Positions 1 to 7,761 of a stretch of DNA of 64,000 nucleotides are shown in pieces. The DNA is from Bisbaumannia salifodinae (lineage in GTDB: Bacteria > Pseudomonadota > Gammaproteobacteria > Pseudomonadales > Halomonadaceae). How positions within the stretch are numbered: the first letter of the stretch is position 1; every line of letters begins with the position of its first letter. The DNA is taken from assembly GCF_039522585.1 (NCBI RefSeq), contig NZ_BAAADR010000022.1; one strand, written 5' to 3'. The translations under genes were made by a program, and so were the position numbers. The notes under the pieces were generated by a model that saw only the letters and a program-made list of their open reading frames with translations, searched no databases and was not told the DNA's origin.

Positions 1-866
1 AGGGCATCGGCCAGGGCCACCAGGGCGCCGATCACGAACAGCCGGCGCAGGGCCCGCTGGCGCAGGTACTGCACGGCAACGAAGCGATGCCCGCGGGTAA
101 ACACCGAGATCCCCGCTTCGCAGGCCGCCGCCACCAGGCGCCCGCAGAGCGCCACATAGGCGATGACCAGGACCAGGTCACGGCCCGGATTGGGCGCCAG
201 GGACTGGCCCAGGGCCAGGGCCATCAGGAAGGCCAGCAACCAGGGCAGCACCCGGCGCAGGAAATGCACCCCCAGCAACCAGGCCTTGGGCTCCCGGGGC
301 AGCACCCGGGGCCAGCCTCGTCGCAGCGCCAGCCAGCGCCCCAACCCCATCCACAGGCTCAGCAGGGCCAGCCAGATCGCCAGCATCACCGCCGCCTCGA
401 CGGCGAAACGGGCCATCTGGGCAAGGCTGGCGTCCCGGGCCAGGTCGGTGGCCTCCTCGGTGGCCTGGGCCAGCTGGCGCTGCCAGGCGTCGAGGGGCGA
501 CTGGCCCGCCTCGGCCTGATCGCCCAGGTCGCTGAAGGTATCCGCCAGGGCCCCCAACAGGCCCTGGCGGGGCAGCTCACCGCCGGGGCCTTCCAACTGC
601 GTGGTCGCCTCGCGCAGCTCCTTGAGCCGCTCCACCAGGTCGTCGCGACGCTGGCCATCCTCCAGGGTGGCGATCACCTCGTCCAGGGAGCGGCGCAGGG
701 CCTCCGGGTCGGCGCTCTCGGTGGCGGTACCGGATTCGCCGGAGAGTCCCGGCAGGGTCAGCCCCTGCCCCTGGGCCGGCCCGGTCAGCGACAACAGCAG
801 TAGCAGACAGAGCAGCCAGCCCCCCAGCAGCGGTAACGACGGGCGGGGGAACGGGGGGCGAGGCAT
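1..866 (-). CDS. Membrane protein, probable MscS-type mechanosensitive channel, 5' part only
   Basis: The reading frame runs leftward off the window edge, so only about 288 N-terminal residues are visible. The ATG at 866 gives a typical Sec signal peptide (two arginines, a leucine-rich core, then a GPAQGQG-like cleavage region). A charged, probably periplasmic helical segment follows to about residue 125. At least four hydrophobic segments then follow (around residues 132-153, 165-190, 198-220 and 255-270). This layout (signal peptide, periplasmic coil, several membrane helices) is that of large MscS-family channels such as YbiO or MscK. The diagnostic MscS pore domain would lie outside the window, so the family call is inference. 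The gene is divergent from the amidoligase gene, with 140 bp between the starts. Confidence 0.55.
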   Translation of the reverse strand, partial: MPRPPFPRPSLPLLGGWLLCLLLLLSLTGPAQGQGLTLPGLSGESGTATESADPEALRRSLDEVIATLEDGQRRDDLVERLKELREATTQLEGPGGELPRQGLLGALADTFSDLGDQAEAGQSPLDAWQRQLAQATEEATDLARDASLAQMARFAVEAAVMLAIWLALLSLWMGLGRWLALRRGWPRVLPREPKAWLLGVHFLRRVLPWLLAFLMALALGQSLAPNPGRDLVLVIAYVALCGRLVAAACEAGISVFTRGHRFVAVQYLRQRALRRLFVIGALVALADA

Positions 867-1006
867 GGGCGACTCCGAAGCAGGCGGTGGGATTCGGCAA
901 GAGTAATGGACCCGCCGGTCAGGGAAAACCATCGGCGGTGATAACGGGCCTGGCGAGTATGATAGGCTCAAAATTCGAGCCGTGTGAGGTCACGAGGAGT
1001 CGACGC

Positions 1007-2011
1007 ATGGAGCCGCAAGCGCCCCCGCACGCCACCAACCCCGAGGGCCGGCCCCGCCGCGTCGGGGTGGAGATCGAGTTCGCCGGCGTGGCCCCGGCCC
1101 AGGCCGCCGAGCTGGTGGTCGAGCGCTTCGGCGGCACGCCGCGCCCGGTCAGCCCCCACCGCCTCAAGGTGGAGGGCGCCCGCTGGGGCGATTTCATCCT
1201 CGAGCTGGACGCCAAGTATGCTCACCCGGACGCCCGGGTCACCGACCGCGCCCCCAAGGGCAACAGCGAATGGGAGCAACTGCGTCACCAGCTTCGCCTC
1301 GACCTGCACCATCGTACCCGGGAGCTGATCGGCGACGTGGTGGCGGGGCTGGTACCCACCGAGGTGGTCTGTCCGCCGGTGCCCTGGCCGGAGCTCGGCG
1401 AGCTGGATGCCCTCTTCGAGGGACTGCGCACCCACGGCGCCAAGGGCACCGATGCCAGCCTGCTCTACGGCTTCGGCCTGCACCTCAACCCGGAGCTGGC
1501 CGATACCTCGGTGGCCGGCCTGCTGGCGCACCTGCGTGCCTACCTGCTGCTGGCGGAGTGGCTGCGCCAGGATATCGACATCGATATCACCCGGGAGGTG
1601 CTGCCCCATGCCAACCCCTTCCCCAAGGAGTATGCCCTCAAGGTGCTCGCCCCGGACTACTCGCCGGACCTGACCACCCTGATCGACGACTACCTGGTGG
1701 ATAACCCCACCCGCAACCGGGAGCTGGACCTCTTCCCGCTCTTCGCCTATCTCTGCCCCGAGCATCCCAACCCCCTACTCGGCGGCGACCTGGTCAAGCC
1801 GCGCCCCACCTTCCACTACCGGCTACCCAATGCCCAGCTCTCCACTCCCGGCTGGGGCGCCGTGGTGGAGTGGAATCGCTGGCTGGAGGTGGAACGCCTG
1901 GCCGCCGACGAGGCCCTGCTGGCCGAGCGGGCCGCGGCCTTCGTGGCCCATCACCGCCAGTCGCCGATGACCCGCTGGCTCGACAAGCTGCGCGACTGGA
2001 TGGACGAATGA
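1007..2011 (+). CDS. Amidoligase-family protein
   Basis: The product is 334 residues. The ATG at 1007 is chosen because AGGAG lies 7 bp upstream (995-999); an in-frame start at 887 has no such site. The N-terminus carries GVEIEF at residues 20-25, the glutamate-rich motif typical of the amidoligase branch of the ATP-dependent COOH-NH2 ligases (glutamine synthetase/GCS2 fold). FGLHLNPEL in the middle also fits that family. Such enzymes form amide bonds between carboxylates and amines, but the substrate cannot be read from sequence. The stop overlaps the start of the next gene (ATGA), a glutamine amidotransferase. Amidoligases of this type are known to be paired with such enzymes, so the two probably act in one pathway. 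Confidence 0.8.
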   Translation: MEPQAPPHATNPEGRPRRVGVEIEFAGVAPAQAAELVVERFGGTPRPVSPHRLKVEGARWGDFILELDAKYAHPDARVTDRAPKGNSEWEQLRHQLRLDLHHRTRELIGDVVAGLVPTEVVCPPVPWPELGELDALFEGLRTHGAKGTDASLLYGFGLHLNPELADTSVAGLLAHLRAYLLLAEWLRQDIDIDITREVLPHANPFPKEYALKVLAPDYSPDLTTLIDDYLVDNPTRNRELDLFPLFAYLCPEHPNPLLGGDLVKPRPTFHYRLPNAQLSTPGWGAVVEWNRWLEVERLAADEALLAERAAAFVAHHRQSPMTRWLDKLRDWMDE

Positions 2012-2697
2012 CCCGTCCGCGCATCGGCATCACCACCTCGGATCACAAGAGCCGCATCGCCTGGTTCTTCGACTGGCTGGCGGTGTGGCGGCATGGCGGG
2101 CGGCCGATTCGCCTGTCGCCGTCACGGCCGGTGCCGGAGGCCCTGGATGGCCTGATCATCGGCGGCGGCGACGATATCGAGGCGCACCTCTACGGCGGCG
2201 AGATGCAGCTGGACGTGCGGGTCGACCCGCAGCGGGACGAGCTGGAGCTGGCGCTGCTGGCGCGTTTCATTCCCCGGGACTGCCCGGTGCTGGGCATCTG
2301 CCGCGGCGCCCAGATGATCAACGTCTACCTGGGCGGCACCCTGGACGGCGATATCTACACCACCCACCAGGGCCTCAAGCGGCGGCGCACCGTGCTGCCC
2401 CGCAAGACGGTGGATATCGTCGGCGGCAGCCAGCTGTATCGCATACTCGGGGTGAGCTGGTGTCGCATCAATAGCCTGCACCATCAGGCGGTGCAGCGGG
2501 CCGGCCAGGGCATCGAGATCGTCGCCCGGGACCGCGAGGGCCTGGTGCAGGGCATCGAGTCGGTCCACCACGACTTCCTGATCGGCGTGCAGTGGCACCC
2601 GGAGTGGCTGATCTTCAATCGTCCCCAGCAGCGGCTGATTCGCGCCCTGGTGGACGCCGCCCGCCGCCATCAGCAGGCCTGGCAGGCGCAGACCTAG
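2008..2697 (+). CDS. Class I glutamine amidotransferase / gamma-glutamyl hydrolase (peptidase C26-like)
   Basis: The product is 229 residues and starts in an ATGA overlap with the amidoligase gene, so the pair is translationally coupled. It has the class I GATase triad: nucleophile Cys98 in GICRGAQ, and His197 and Glu199 in HPEW. The oxyanion-strand motif GGGDDI is at about residues 52-57. The stand-alone size and the GDIYTTHQ-type sequence resemble gamma-glutamyl-GABA hydrolase (PuuD-like) proteins. Given its partner it may release ammonia for, or hydrolyse products of, the amidoligase. The exact substrate is unknown. Confidence 0.8.
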   Translation: MTRPRIGITTSDHKSRIAWFFDWLAVWRHGGRPIRLSPSRPVPEALDGLIIGGGDDIEAHLYGGEMQLDVRVDPQRDELELALLARFIPRDCPVLGICRGAQMINVYLGGTLDGDIYTTHQGLKRRRTVLPRKTVDIVGGSQLYRILGVSWCRINSLHHQAVQRAGQGIEIVARDREGLVQGIESVHHDFLIGVQWHPEWLIFNRPQQRLIRALVDAARRHQQAWQAQT

Positions 2698-2703
2698 TCT
2701 GCC

Positions 2704-3252
2704 CTATTTTTCGCGCAGGGCCGCCAGGGCGCGGGCCAGCGGCGCGCCGCCGATTTCCCTGAGCCTGGCCATATTGCGCTCGGGAATGCCCTCGGGATCG
2801 GGATAGGCGGCCAGGGCCTGCTCCAGGCTCGCCTCCCGCAGCAGATGCAGCATGGGCCAGGGCGAACGGTTGGTGTAATTGGCGGGATCCTCCGGCTCGG
2901 CATCGGCGAAGCAGTAGTCGGGATGGAAACTGGCCAACTGGAAGATGCCCTCGTAGCCCTGATCGGTCATCAGGGTCTCGGCCAGGCCCAGGAAGTCCAG
3001 GTAGTCGTCGAAGGCCTCGAGGCCCTCGGGGATCACCAGCAGGCAGGTCTCGACCTCCGCCGTCGCCTCGAGCTCGCGGCAGGCAGCGATCAGCGCCGCC
3101 AGGGCCCGGGGCCAGTCGCCACCGTCGATCACCCGGTAGTCGATGCTGCCGCGCTGCACCTCGCGGCCGGCGAAGGGGCAGAGGTTCTCGGCGACCACGA
3201 AGGTCTCCACCCAGGTACGGGTGGCGGCGAGGCAGGCGTCGGTGGCGGTCAT
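2704..3252 (-). CDS. DUF1415 family protein
   Basis: The product is 182 residues and converges on the amidotransferase gene, with only 6 bp between stops. It matches the DUF1415 pattern: WVETFVVAENLCPFAG near the N-terminus (residues about 14-29), a central ETCLLVIPEG segment, and LASFHPDYCFAD followed by NRSPWPMLHLLRE. The cysteine-proline and histidine positions are characteristic of the family, but its biochemical role is not established. The protein has no signal peptide or membrane segment and is presumably cytosolic. The ATG at 3252 is the only start consistent with the conserved N-terminus. Confidence 0.85.
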   Translation of the reverse strand: MTATDACLAATRTWVETFVVAENLCPFAGREVQRGSIDYRVIDGGDWPRALAALIAACRELEATAEVETCLLVIPEGLEAFDDYLDFLGLAETLMTDQGYEGIFQLASFHPDYCFADAEPEDPANYTNRSPWPMLHLLREASLEQALAAYPDPEGIPERNMARLREIGGAPLARALAALREK

Positions 3253-3305
3253 GGCAAGGGCTCGAGCGGTGGAGGGCCTGGCAGTATACCCCGATGCAAT
3301 GGCTC

Positions 3306-3498
3306 CGGGGCTAACCTGAGGACAGGCCGTCGCGGGGCGCTGTGAACCCCTCCTTGGGCGCTACTTTTGCCCTGCTTCACTCTCGCATCCTGCTCCGCTC
3401 GCAGGACCGGTGCTGGCCATCCATGGCCAGCCCGTTCGGAGCAGTGGCCCTCACCCCTGGCAAAAAACCCCCGCTCCATCCTGCCCCCAGCGCCCCTC
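3306..3498. repeat. Dispersed intergenic element A, copy 1 (long form)
   Basis: A roughly 193-bp block fills most of the 351-bp gap between the DUF1415 and aldo/keto reductase genes. Closely related blocks occur at 33371-33489, 49268-49464 and 61507-61626. All share GCGCTGTGAACCC...TGGGCGCT and end in CCCCCAGCGCCCCT. The two ends form an imperfect terminal inverted repeat (GGGGCT...CTGGGGGCAGG against AGGGGCGCTGGGGGCAGG). Copies 1 and 3 contain an extra internal palindrome, CTGGCCATCCATGGCCAG. No transposase is encoded, so this looks like a MITE/REP-type element. The remaining sequence up to 3603 is AT-richer and probably holds the promoter of the reductase gene. Confidence 0.8.
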
Positions 3499-3603
3499 GG
3501 CCATACTGACGCTATTACGCAGATATTGCATTCCGCCCCCGCCTGGTCGAGCATATTTGTAGAAATACATTCCACAACCATATAGCGAGTTCGGGAGGCC
3601 ACG

Positions 3604-4488
3604 ATGAGCACACGTCCCCATGTCACCCTGCCGGCCAATGCCGGGCAGGCCGCCGTCGACCTGCCCGCCATCGGCCAGGGCACCTGGTTTATGGGCGAAG
3701 GGCTGGCGCCGCGCCGCGACGAGGTGCGCGCCCTGCAGCAGGGGCTGGAGCTGGGCCTGTCGCTGATCGATACCGCCGAGATGTATGCGGAAGGCGGCGC
3801 CGAAGAGGTGGTGGGCGAGGCCCTGGTGGGACGCCGCGACCAGGCCTTCCTGGTCTCCAAGGTCTACCCCTGGAACGCCGGTCGCGACGGCGCCATCGCC
3901 GCCTGCGAGCGCAGCCTCGAGCGCCTGGGCACCGACTACCTGGACCTCTACCTGCTGCACTGGCCCGGCCATATTCCCCTGGAGGAGACCCTGGAGGCCT
4001 TCCAGCGACTGCAGGAGGCGGGCAAGGTCCGTCGCTTCGGGGTCTCCAATTTCGATGTGGACGAGTTGGCCGCCTTCCATGGCCTGCCCGGCGGCGAGGC
4101 CTGTGCCGTCAACCAGGTGCTCTACCATCTGGGCTCCCGGGGCATCGATTATGCCCTGCGCCCCTGGATGCGCGAGCGCGGCATGCCGGTGATGGCCTAC
4201 TGCCCCCTGGCCCAGGCCGGGCGCCTGCGCCGCGACCTGCTGAGCCAGCCGGCCCTGCTGGAAGTCGCCGGCGAGCTGGGCGTCACCCCCGCCCAGGTGC
4301 TGCTGGCCTGGGCGATTCGCGCCGAAAACGGCCAACGCGAGGTGATCGCCATTCCCAAGGCGGTGCAGTCGGCACATGTGGAGCAGAACGCCAGGGCGCT
4401 GGATATCGCGCTCGGCGACGAGGCCCTGGCGCGCCTGGAGGCGGTCTTCCCGGCGCCGAGGCGCAAGTTACCGCTGGATATCGTCTAG
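3604..4488 (+). CDS. yeaE: Aldo/keto reductase, YeaE-like
   Basis: The product is a 294-residue NADPH-dependent oxidoreductase with the full AKR catalytic tetrad: Asp56 and Tyr61 (DTAEMYAEGG), Lys86 (LVSKVYPWN) and His119 (LLHWPG). GVSNFDVDEL, NQVLYHLGSRG and IPKAVQSAHVEQN are close to the E. coli YeaE pattern, which reduces methylglyoxal and other aldehydes. GGGAGG lies 6 bp before the ATG at 3604. The gene stands alone, between element A upstream and a second repeat element immediately downstream. The substrate is inferred from family resemblance. Confidence 0.88.
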   Translation: MSTRPHVTLPANAGQAAVDLPAIGQGTWFMGEGLAPRRDEVRALQQGLELGLSLIDTAEMYAEGGAEEVVGEALVGRRDQAFLVSKVYPWNAGRDGAIAACERSLERLGTDYLDLYLLHWPGHIPLEETLEAFQRLQEAGKVRRFGVSNFDVDELAAFHGLPGGEACAVNQVLYHLGSRGIDYALRPWMRERGMPVMAYCPLAQAGRLRRDLLSQPALLEVAGELGVTPAQVLLAWAIRAENGQREVIAIPKAVQSAHVEQNARALDIALGDEALARLEAVFPAPRRKLPLDIV

Positions 4489-4490
4489 GC

Positions 4491-4625
4491 TATGTCCGAA
4501 AACTGGCTGCGCTCGGCCATACGGCGTTAAAAATCGGCTCAAAGTACTCATTTACACCCCGTAAACTCCGTCTTTTCGCCAATTTTTGCCTTGTCTAACC
4601 TTCGCTCGCCGACTTTTCGGACAAA
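4491..4625. repeat. Palindromic intergenic element B
   Basis: A 135-bp block lies immediately after the aldo/keto reductase stop. It begins TGTCCGAAAACTGGCTGCGC and ends with the inverted counterpart GCTCGCCGACTTTTCGGACA, giving terminal inverted repeats of roughly 20 bp with a few mismatches. Its interior is AT-rich (GTAAACTCCGTCTTTTCGCC), unlike the flanking genes. It could fold as an RNA terminator or be a non-autonomous repeat of the kind scattered through gammaproteobacterial genomes. Only one copy is present here, so its repetitive nature is inferred from structure and base composition. Confidence 0.55.
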
Positions 4626-4642
4626 GCCTTGAGAACGGGAGG

Positions 4643-5335
4643 TCAGAGGGGGCCCCGCCGGGAAGCGAGGCGGTCCGCCAGGCGGGTGGGCTCGGGGAGC
4701 TTGGTCCTGCCTAGGCAGCGCACCACCCATTCCCGGGCCGACTCGATGCCCAGGCGATGCCCCGGGGAGACATAGATCGGCTTGACGCCGGCCCGGGAGC
4801 GCAGCACCACGCCGAGCGACTCGTCGCCATCGACCAGCGGCGTCCAGTCGCCGCGCTCGGGCCCCACTTCATGATGGCGGCCACAGAGCCGCGACTTGGC
4901 CACGCCGATCGTCGGCAGGTCGAGCCACAGCCCCAGGTGGGAGGCCACGCCGAGGCGGCGCGGATGGGCGATGCCCTGACCATCCACCATCACCAACTGG
5001 GGGCGAATCGTCAGGCGGGCGAAGGCCTCCAGGGCGGCGGGCACCTCGCGAAAGGAGAGCAGGCCGGGAATATAGGGCCAGCGGGTGGGCTCCCGGTGAA
5101 CGACCCGCTCGACCAGCGTTGGCCCTGACGACGGATCCTCGGGTGGCCAGGCCAACACCACCACCGCGGCTCGGGTGATGGTGCCTTGCTCCTCGAAGCC
5201 GATATCGACCCCGGCGATATGGCTCACCGGGTCCAGGCGGTCGCGGTGCTCGACCCGCGTCGCCAGTTGGCGCTGCAGGGCGATGGCCTGGCCGGGCGTC
5301 AGCGCCCAGTCATGCAGCGGTGCCCTACCCATCAA
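4643..5335 (-). CDS. nfi: Endonuclease V (deoxyinosine 3' endonuclease)
   Basis: The product is 230 residues, the usual endonuclease V length. Active-site elements are visible: Asp44 in AGVDIGF, Glu97 in SFREVP, Asp118 in MVDGQGIAHPRRLG, Lys147 in GVAKS and His193 in SPGHRLG. The enzyme cuts DNA at the second phosphodiester bond 3' to deoxyinosine, starting repair of deaminated adenine. The frame begins with two ATG codons (5335 and 5332) and either could be used. The downstream gene (DUF1499) is on the same strand upstream of nfi, with a gap of only 5 bp, so the two are probably one transcript. Confidence 0.9.
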   Translation of the reverse strand: MMGRAPLHDWALTPGQAIALQRQLATRVEHRDRLDPVSHIAGVDIGFEEQGTITRAAVVVLAWPPEDPSSGPTLVERVVHREPTRWPYIPGLLSFREVPAALEAFARLTIRPQLVMVDGQGIAHPRRLGVASHLGLWLDLPTIGVAKSRLCGRHHEVGPERGDWTPLVDGDESLGVVLRSRAGVKPIYVSPGHRLGIESAREWVVRCLGRTKLPEPTRLADRLASRRGPL

Positions 5336-5340
5336 TCAGC

Positions 5341-5757
5341 TCAATCGCAGAAGCCCCAGCCTTCCAGCAGCATGCGCAGCTTCTCCACCCGGGCGCGGTT
5401 CTTGCCCAGGTCGGTGATGCCCAGCCGCGAGGCGCTGCGCACATGGCAGACACCCTCTTCCTCGCTCCACAGCAGCTCCAGATCATCGACGAAGCCCAGG
5501 GCCGAGTGGCACTCGGCGTGCAGGTAAGAGTCACTGGCGGTGACCACCTCCGCCTCCTCGCAGCCCATCAGCGCGGTCTTGAGGCGGCGCATCATCTCGG
5601 CGGGACAACGATCTCCCGGCTCCAGGGGGGCGATATAGTGGGCCTCGTCCTCGGCCTGGCTGCAGACGCTGTTACGGGTGGGGGGACAGGCCGCCAGGCG
5701 ACCCTGATGAACGCCGATCGATTCCGGACGCTTGCTGGTCAGTGGGTTGGTCAGCAT
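5341..5757 (-). CDS. DUF1499 family protein
   Basis: The ATG at 5757 is preferred because GAGGAGG sits 6 bp upstream; an in-frame ATG at 5790 would add 11 residues and lacks a clear site. The product is then 138 residues, MLTNPLTSKRPESIGV onwards. It carries typical DUF1499 features: RPESIGVHQGRLAACPPTRNSVCSQA, a central LKTALMGCEEAEVVTASDSYLHAECHS-type segment (several short blocks of it are recognisable), and a terminal SRLGITDLGKNRARVEKLR. No function is established. It lies directly upstream of nfi on the same strand. A perfect inverted repeat lies about 92 bp before the start. Confidence 0.8.
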   Translation of the reverse strand: MLTNPLTSKRPESIGVHQGRLAACPPTRNSVCSQAEDEAHYIAPLEPGDRCPAEMMRRLKTALMGCEEAEVVTASDSYLHAECHSALGFVDDLELLWSEEEGVCHVRSASRLGITDLGKNRARVEKLRMLLEGWGFCD

Positions 5758-5848
5758 CGAGGCCTCCTCGCGCAGTGGGCTGCGCATCATGGTGGTGTCG
5801 TGGTCGGCAGAGGCGTCGCTCCTGCCAGCGGCTCTCTTCAGGAGCCTT

Positions 5849-5867
5849 ATATGGAAATATTTTCCAT
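5849..5867. promoter_or_regulatory. Inverted repeat TATGGAAA-TAT-TTTCCATA, possible operator
   Basis: A perfect 8-bp inverted repeat with a 3-bp spacer sits in the 437-bp gap between the DUF1499 and sbcD genes (5758-6194), about 92 bp upstream of the DUF1499 start. Its AT-rich composition contrasts with the GC-rich surroundings, as expected for a promoter or a dimeric regulator site. Apart from this repeat and presumed promoters for the divergent genes, the gap shows no coding potential. Confidence 0.45.
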
Positions 5868-6194
5868 AAAACTCTCTGTGTCAAGTTTCTCGACGATTCC
5901 AGGTGAGCAGCCCCTCGCCGCTTCGGCCTTGGTTTATCCCAGTCAACTCCAGTCCCGCGGCCCCTGCAAGCCGCTTTCATCAACGACCGCACCCGGCAAC
6001 ACAGGGCTATCACCGTTAGCTTTGCGGTCCGGGGCGCCCCTCATCCATTCCAACTGCGATCGCCCTACCCGGCGACGACAGCCATAGCCTGGCATGGCAA
6101 GATGACCGCCTCGGGTCAGCGACAAAGGGACCCGCCCGGATGGACGGCGCGGCGGTGAAAGCACCGGCGCCCAGGTAGAACAAGGACCCTCGCC

Positions 6195-7445
6195 GTGAAG
6201 CTGATTCACACCTCGGACTGGCATCTCGGCCAGACCTTCCATGGCCAGGAGCGCCATGCGGAGCATCACGCCTTCCTCACCTGGCTGCTCGATACCCTGG
6301 TGGAACGCCAGGCCGACGCCCTGCTGGTGGCCGGCGATATCTTCGACGTGGTCAATCCCTCGCTGCGCGCCCAGGAGCTGCTGTACGACTTTATCGTCGG
6401 CGCCCATGAGCGGCTGCCGAGCCTGGATATGGTGCTGATCGCCGGCAATCACGACAGCGGCAACCGTATCGAGCTGCCGGCACCGCTGATGAAGCGATTG
6501 CGCACCCATGCCCTGGGCCGGGTGCGCTGGCTCGACGACGGCCGCCTGGATGCCGAGCGCCTGCTGGTGCCGCTCACCGATGCCGCGGGCGAGACCCGGG
6601 CCTGGTGCCTGGCGCTGCCCTTCCTGCGCCCCGCCGAGGTCACCGGCAACGGCCTGGCGGCGGACCCCGCCGCGGAAGGAGGCAACGACTACGTGGCCGG
6701 TATCGAGCGGGTGCATCGCCAACTGATCGAGGCCGCCCAGGCGCGCCGCCACCCCGACCAGGCCCTGGTGGCCATGAGCCATGCCCACCTCCACGGCGCC
6801 GCCGTCTCCGAGGCCAGCGAGCGCCCCATCGTGATCGGCGGCGAGGAGTCGCTCTCCGCCGCCCTCTTTCCCGCCGAGATCGCCTATGTGGCACTCGGCC
6901 ATCTGCACCGCCCCCAGCGGGTGAGCGAGGAGCGCATCCGCTATAGTGGCAGCCCCCTGCCCCTGGATTTCAGCGAGGTGGGCTATCCCCACCAGGTAGT
7001 GGAGGTGACCCTGGCCGGCGCCGCGCTGGCCGGCGTGGAGATCCTGCCCATTCCCCGCCCGGTGGCCATGCATCGGGTCGGCCCCGCCCCCCTCGAGGCG
7101 GTGCTGGCCGAGCTGGAGACCCTGCCCCAGGACCCGGCCCTGCCCCGAGAGCAGTGGCCCTGGCTGGAGGTGCGGGTGGAACTGGAGGCACCGGTCCCCG
7201 ACCTGCGCGCCCGCATCGACGCCGCCCTGGAAGGCAAGGCGCTGCGCCTGCTGCGCCTGGAACGGCGCCTGCCCCAGGGCGGCGACAAGCCAAACGCAAC
7301 CCGGGTCGATCTGGCCTCCCTGGGCCCGCGCAAGCTCTTCCAGCACACCTGGGCGCGCCACTGGGATGCGCCCCCGGACGAGGCGGTGATGACCGACTTC
7401 GACCGCCTGCTCCAGGACATCCTCGACGGGGAGGAGCCGTCATGA
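6195..7445 (+). CDS. sbcD: Exonuclease SbcCD, nuclease subunit SbcD
   Basis: The product is a 416-residue Mre11-type metallophosphoesterase. The dinuclear metal-site motifs are in order: Asp8 and His10 (TSDWHLGQ), Asp48 (AGDIFD), Asn85-His86-Asp87 (AGNHDS), then MSHAHLHG and GHLHRPQR in the second half of the nuclease domain. With SbcC it forms an ATP-dependent nuclease that opens hairpins and cruciforms and removes protein-blocked ends. The stop (7443-7445) overlaps by ATGA with an ATG at 7442. That ATG is the ancestral sbcC start position but now opens a truncated sbcC copy, not the full gene. Confidence 0.93.
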   Translation: MKLIHTSDWHLGQTFHGQERHAEHHAFLTWLLDTLVERQADALLVAGDIFDVVNPSLRAQELLYDFIVGAHERLPSLDMVLIAGNHDSGNRIELPAPLMKRLRTHALGRVRWLDDGRLDAERLLVPLTDAAGETRAWCLALPFLRPAEVTGNGLAADPAAEGGNDYVAGIERVHRQLIEAAQARRHPDQALVAMSHAHLHGAAVSEASERPIVIGGEESLSAALFPAEIAYVALGHLHRPQRVSEERIRYSGSPLPLDFSEVGYPHQVVEVTLAGAALAGVEILPIPRPVAMHRVGPAPLEAVLAELETLPQDPALPREQWPWLEVRVELEAPVPDLRARIDAALEGKALRLLRLERRLPQGGDKPNATRVDLASLGPRKLFQHTWARHWDAPPDEAVMTDFDRLLQDILDGEEPS

Positions 7446-7603
7446 GAATCCTCGCCCTGCGCCTGCAGAACCTCGCCTCCCTGCCCGGCCCCCTGGCGCT
7501 CGACTTCACCGACTCACCGCTGCGCGACGCCGGCCTCTTCGCGATTACCGGCCCCACCGGCGCGGGGAACTTGAGAGAGCCCCTCCTGGAGGGCCGCCCA
7601 TGA
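7442..7603 (+). pseudogene. Truncated sbcC 5' copy, unit 1 (53-codon ORF)
   Basis: This is the first of three tandem 158-bp units. It encodes 53 residues: the first 42 match SbcC from MRILALRLQN to the Walker A core GPTGAG. It then departs exactly where the catalytic lysine should be, ending NLREPLLEGRP and stop. The start overlaps the sbcD stop (ATGA) and the stop overlaps the start of unit 2 (ATGA). An SD-like GGAGGG lies 8 bp before the next ATG. The peptide, if made, lacks Lys43 and everything after it, so it cannot be an ATPase. Confidence 0.9.
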
Positions 7604-7761
7604 GAAGCCTCGCCCTGCGCCTGCAGAACCTCGCCTCCCTGCCCGGCCCTCTGGAACTCGACTTCACCGACTCGCCGCTGCGCGACGCCGGCCTCTTCGC
7701 GATTACCGGCCCCACCGGCGCGGGGAACTTGAGAGAGCCCCTCCTGGAGGGTCGCCCATGA
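7600..7761 (+). pseudogene. Truncated sbcC 5' copy, unit 2 (53-codon ORF)
   Basis: This is the second 158-bp unit, with the same organisation as unit 1. It differs by a handful of substitutions (MRSLALRLQN at the start; PLELDF as in full SbcC, where units 1 and 3 have PLALDF). The last residues are again NLREPLLEGRP. ATGA overlaps join it to units 1 and 3. The substitutions show that the copies are not brand new, yet the reading frame and spacing are intact in every copy. Confidence 0.9.

Noticed and set aside
5320..6087. 255-codon plus-strand frame between nfi and sbcD
   Set aside because: It covers the DUF1499 gene in antisense and an AT-rich promoter region, with no start site or domain.
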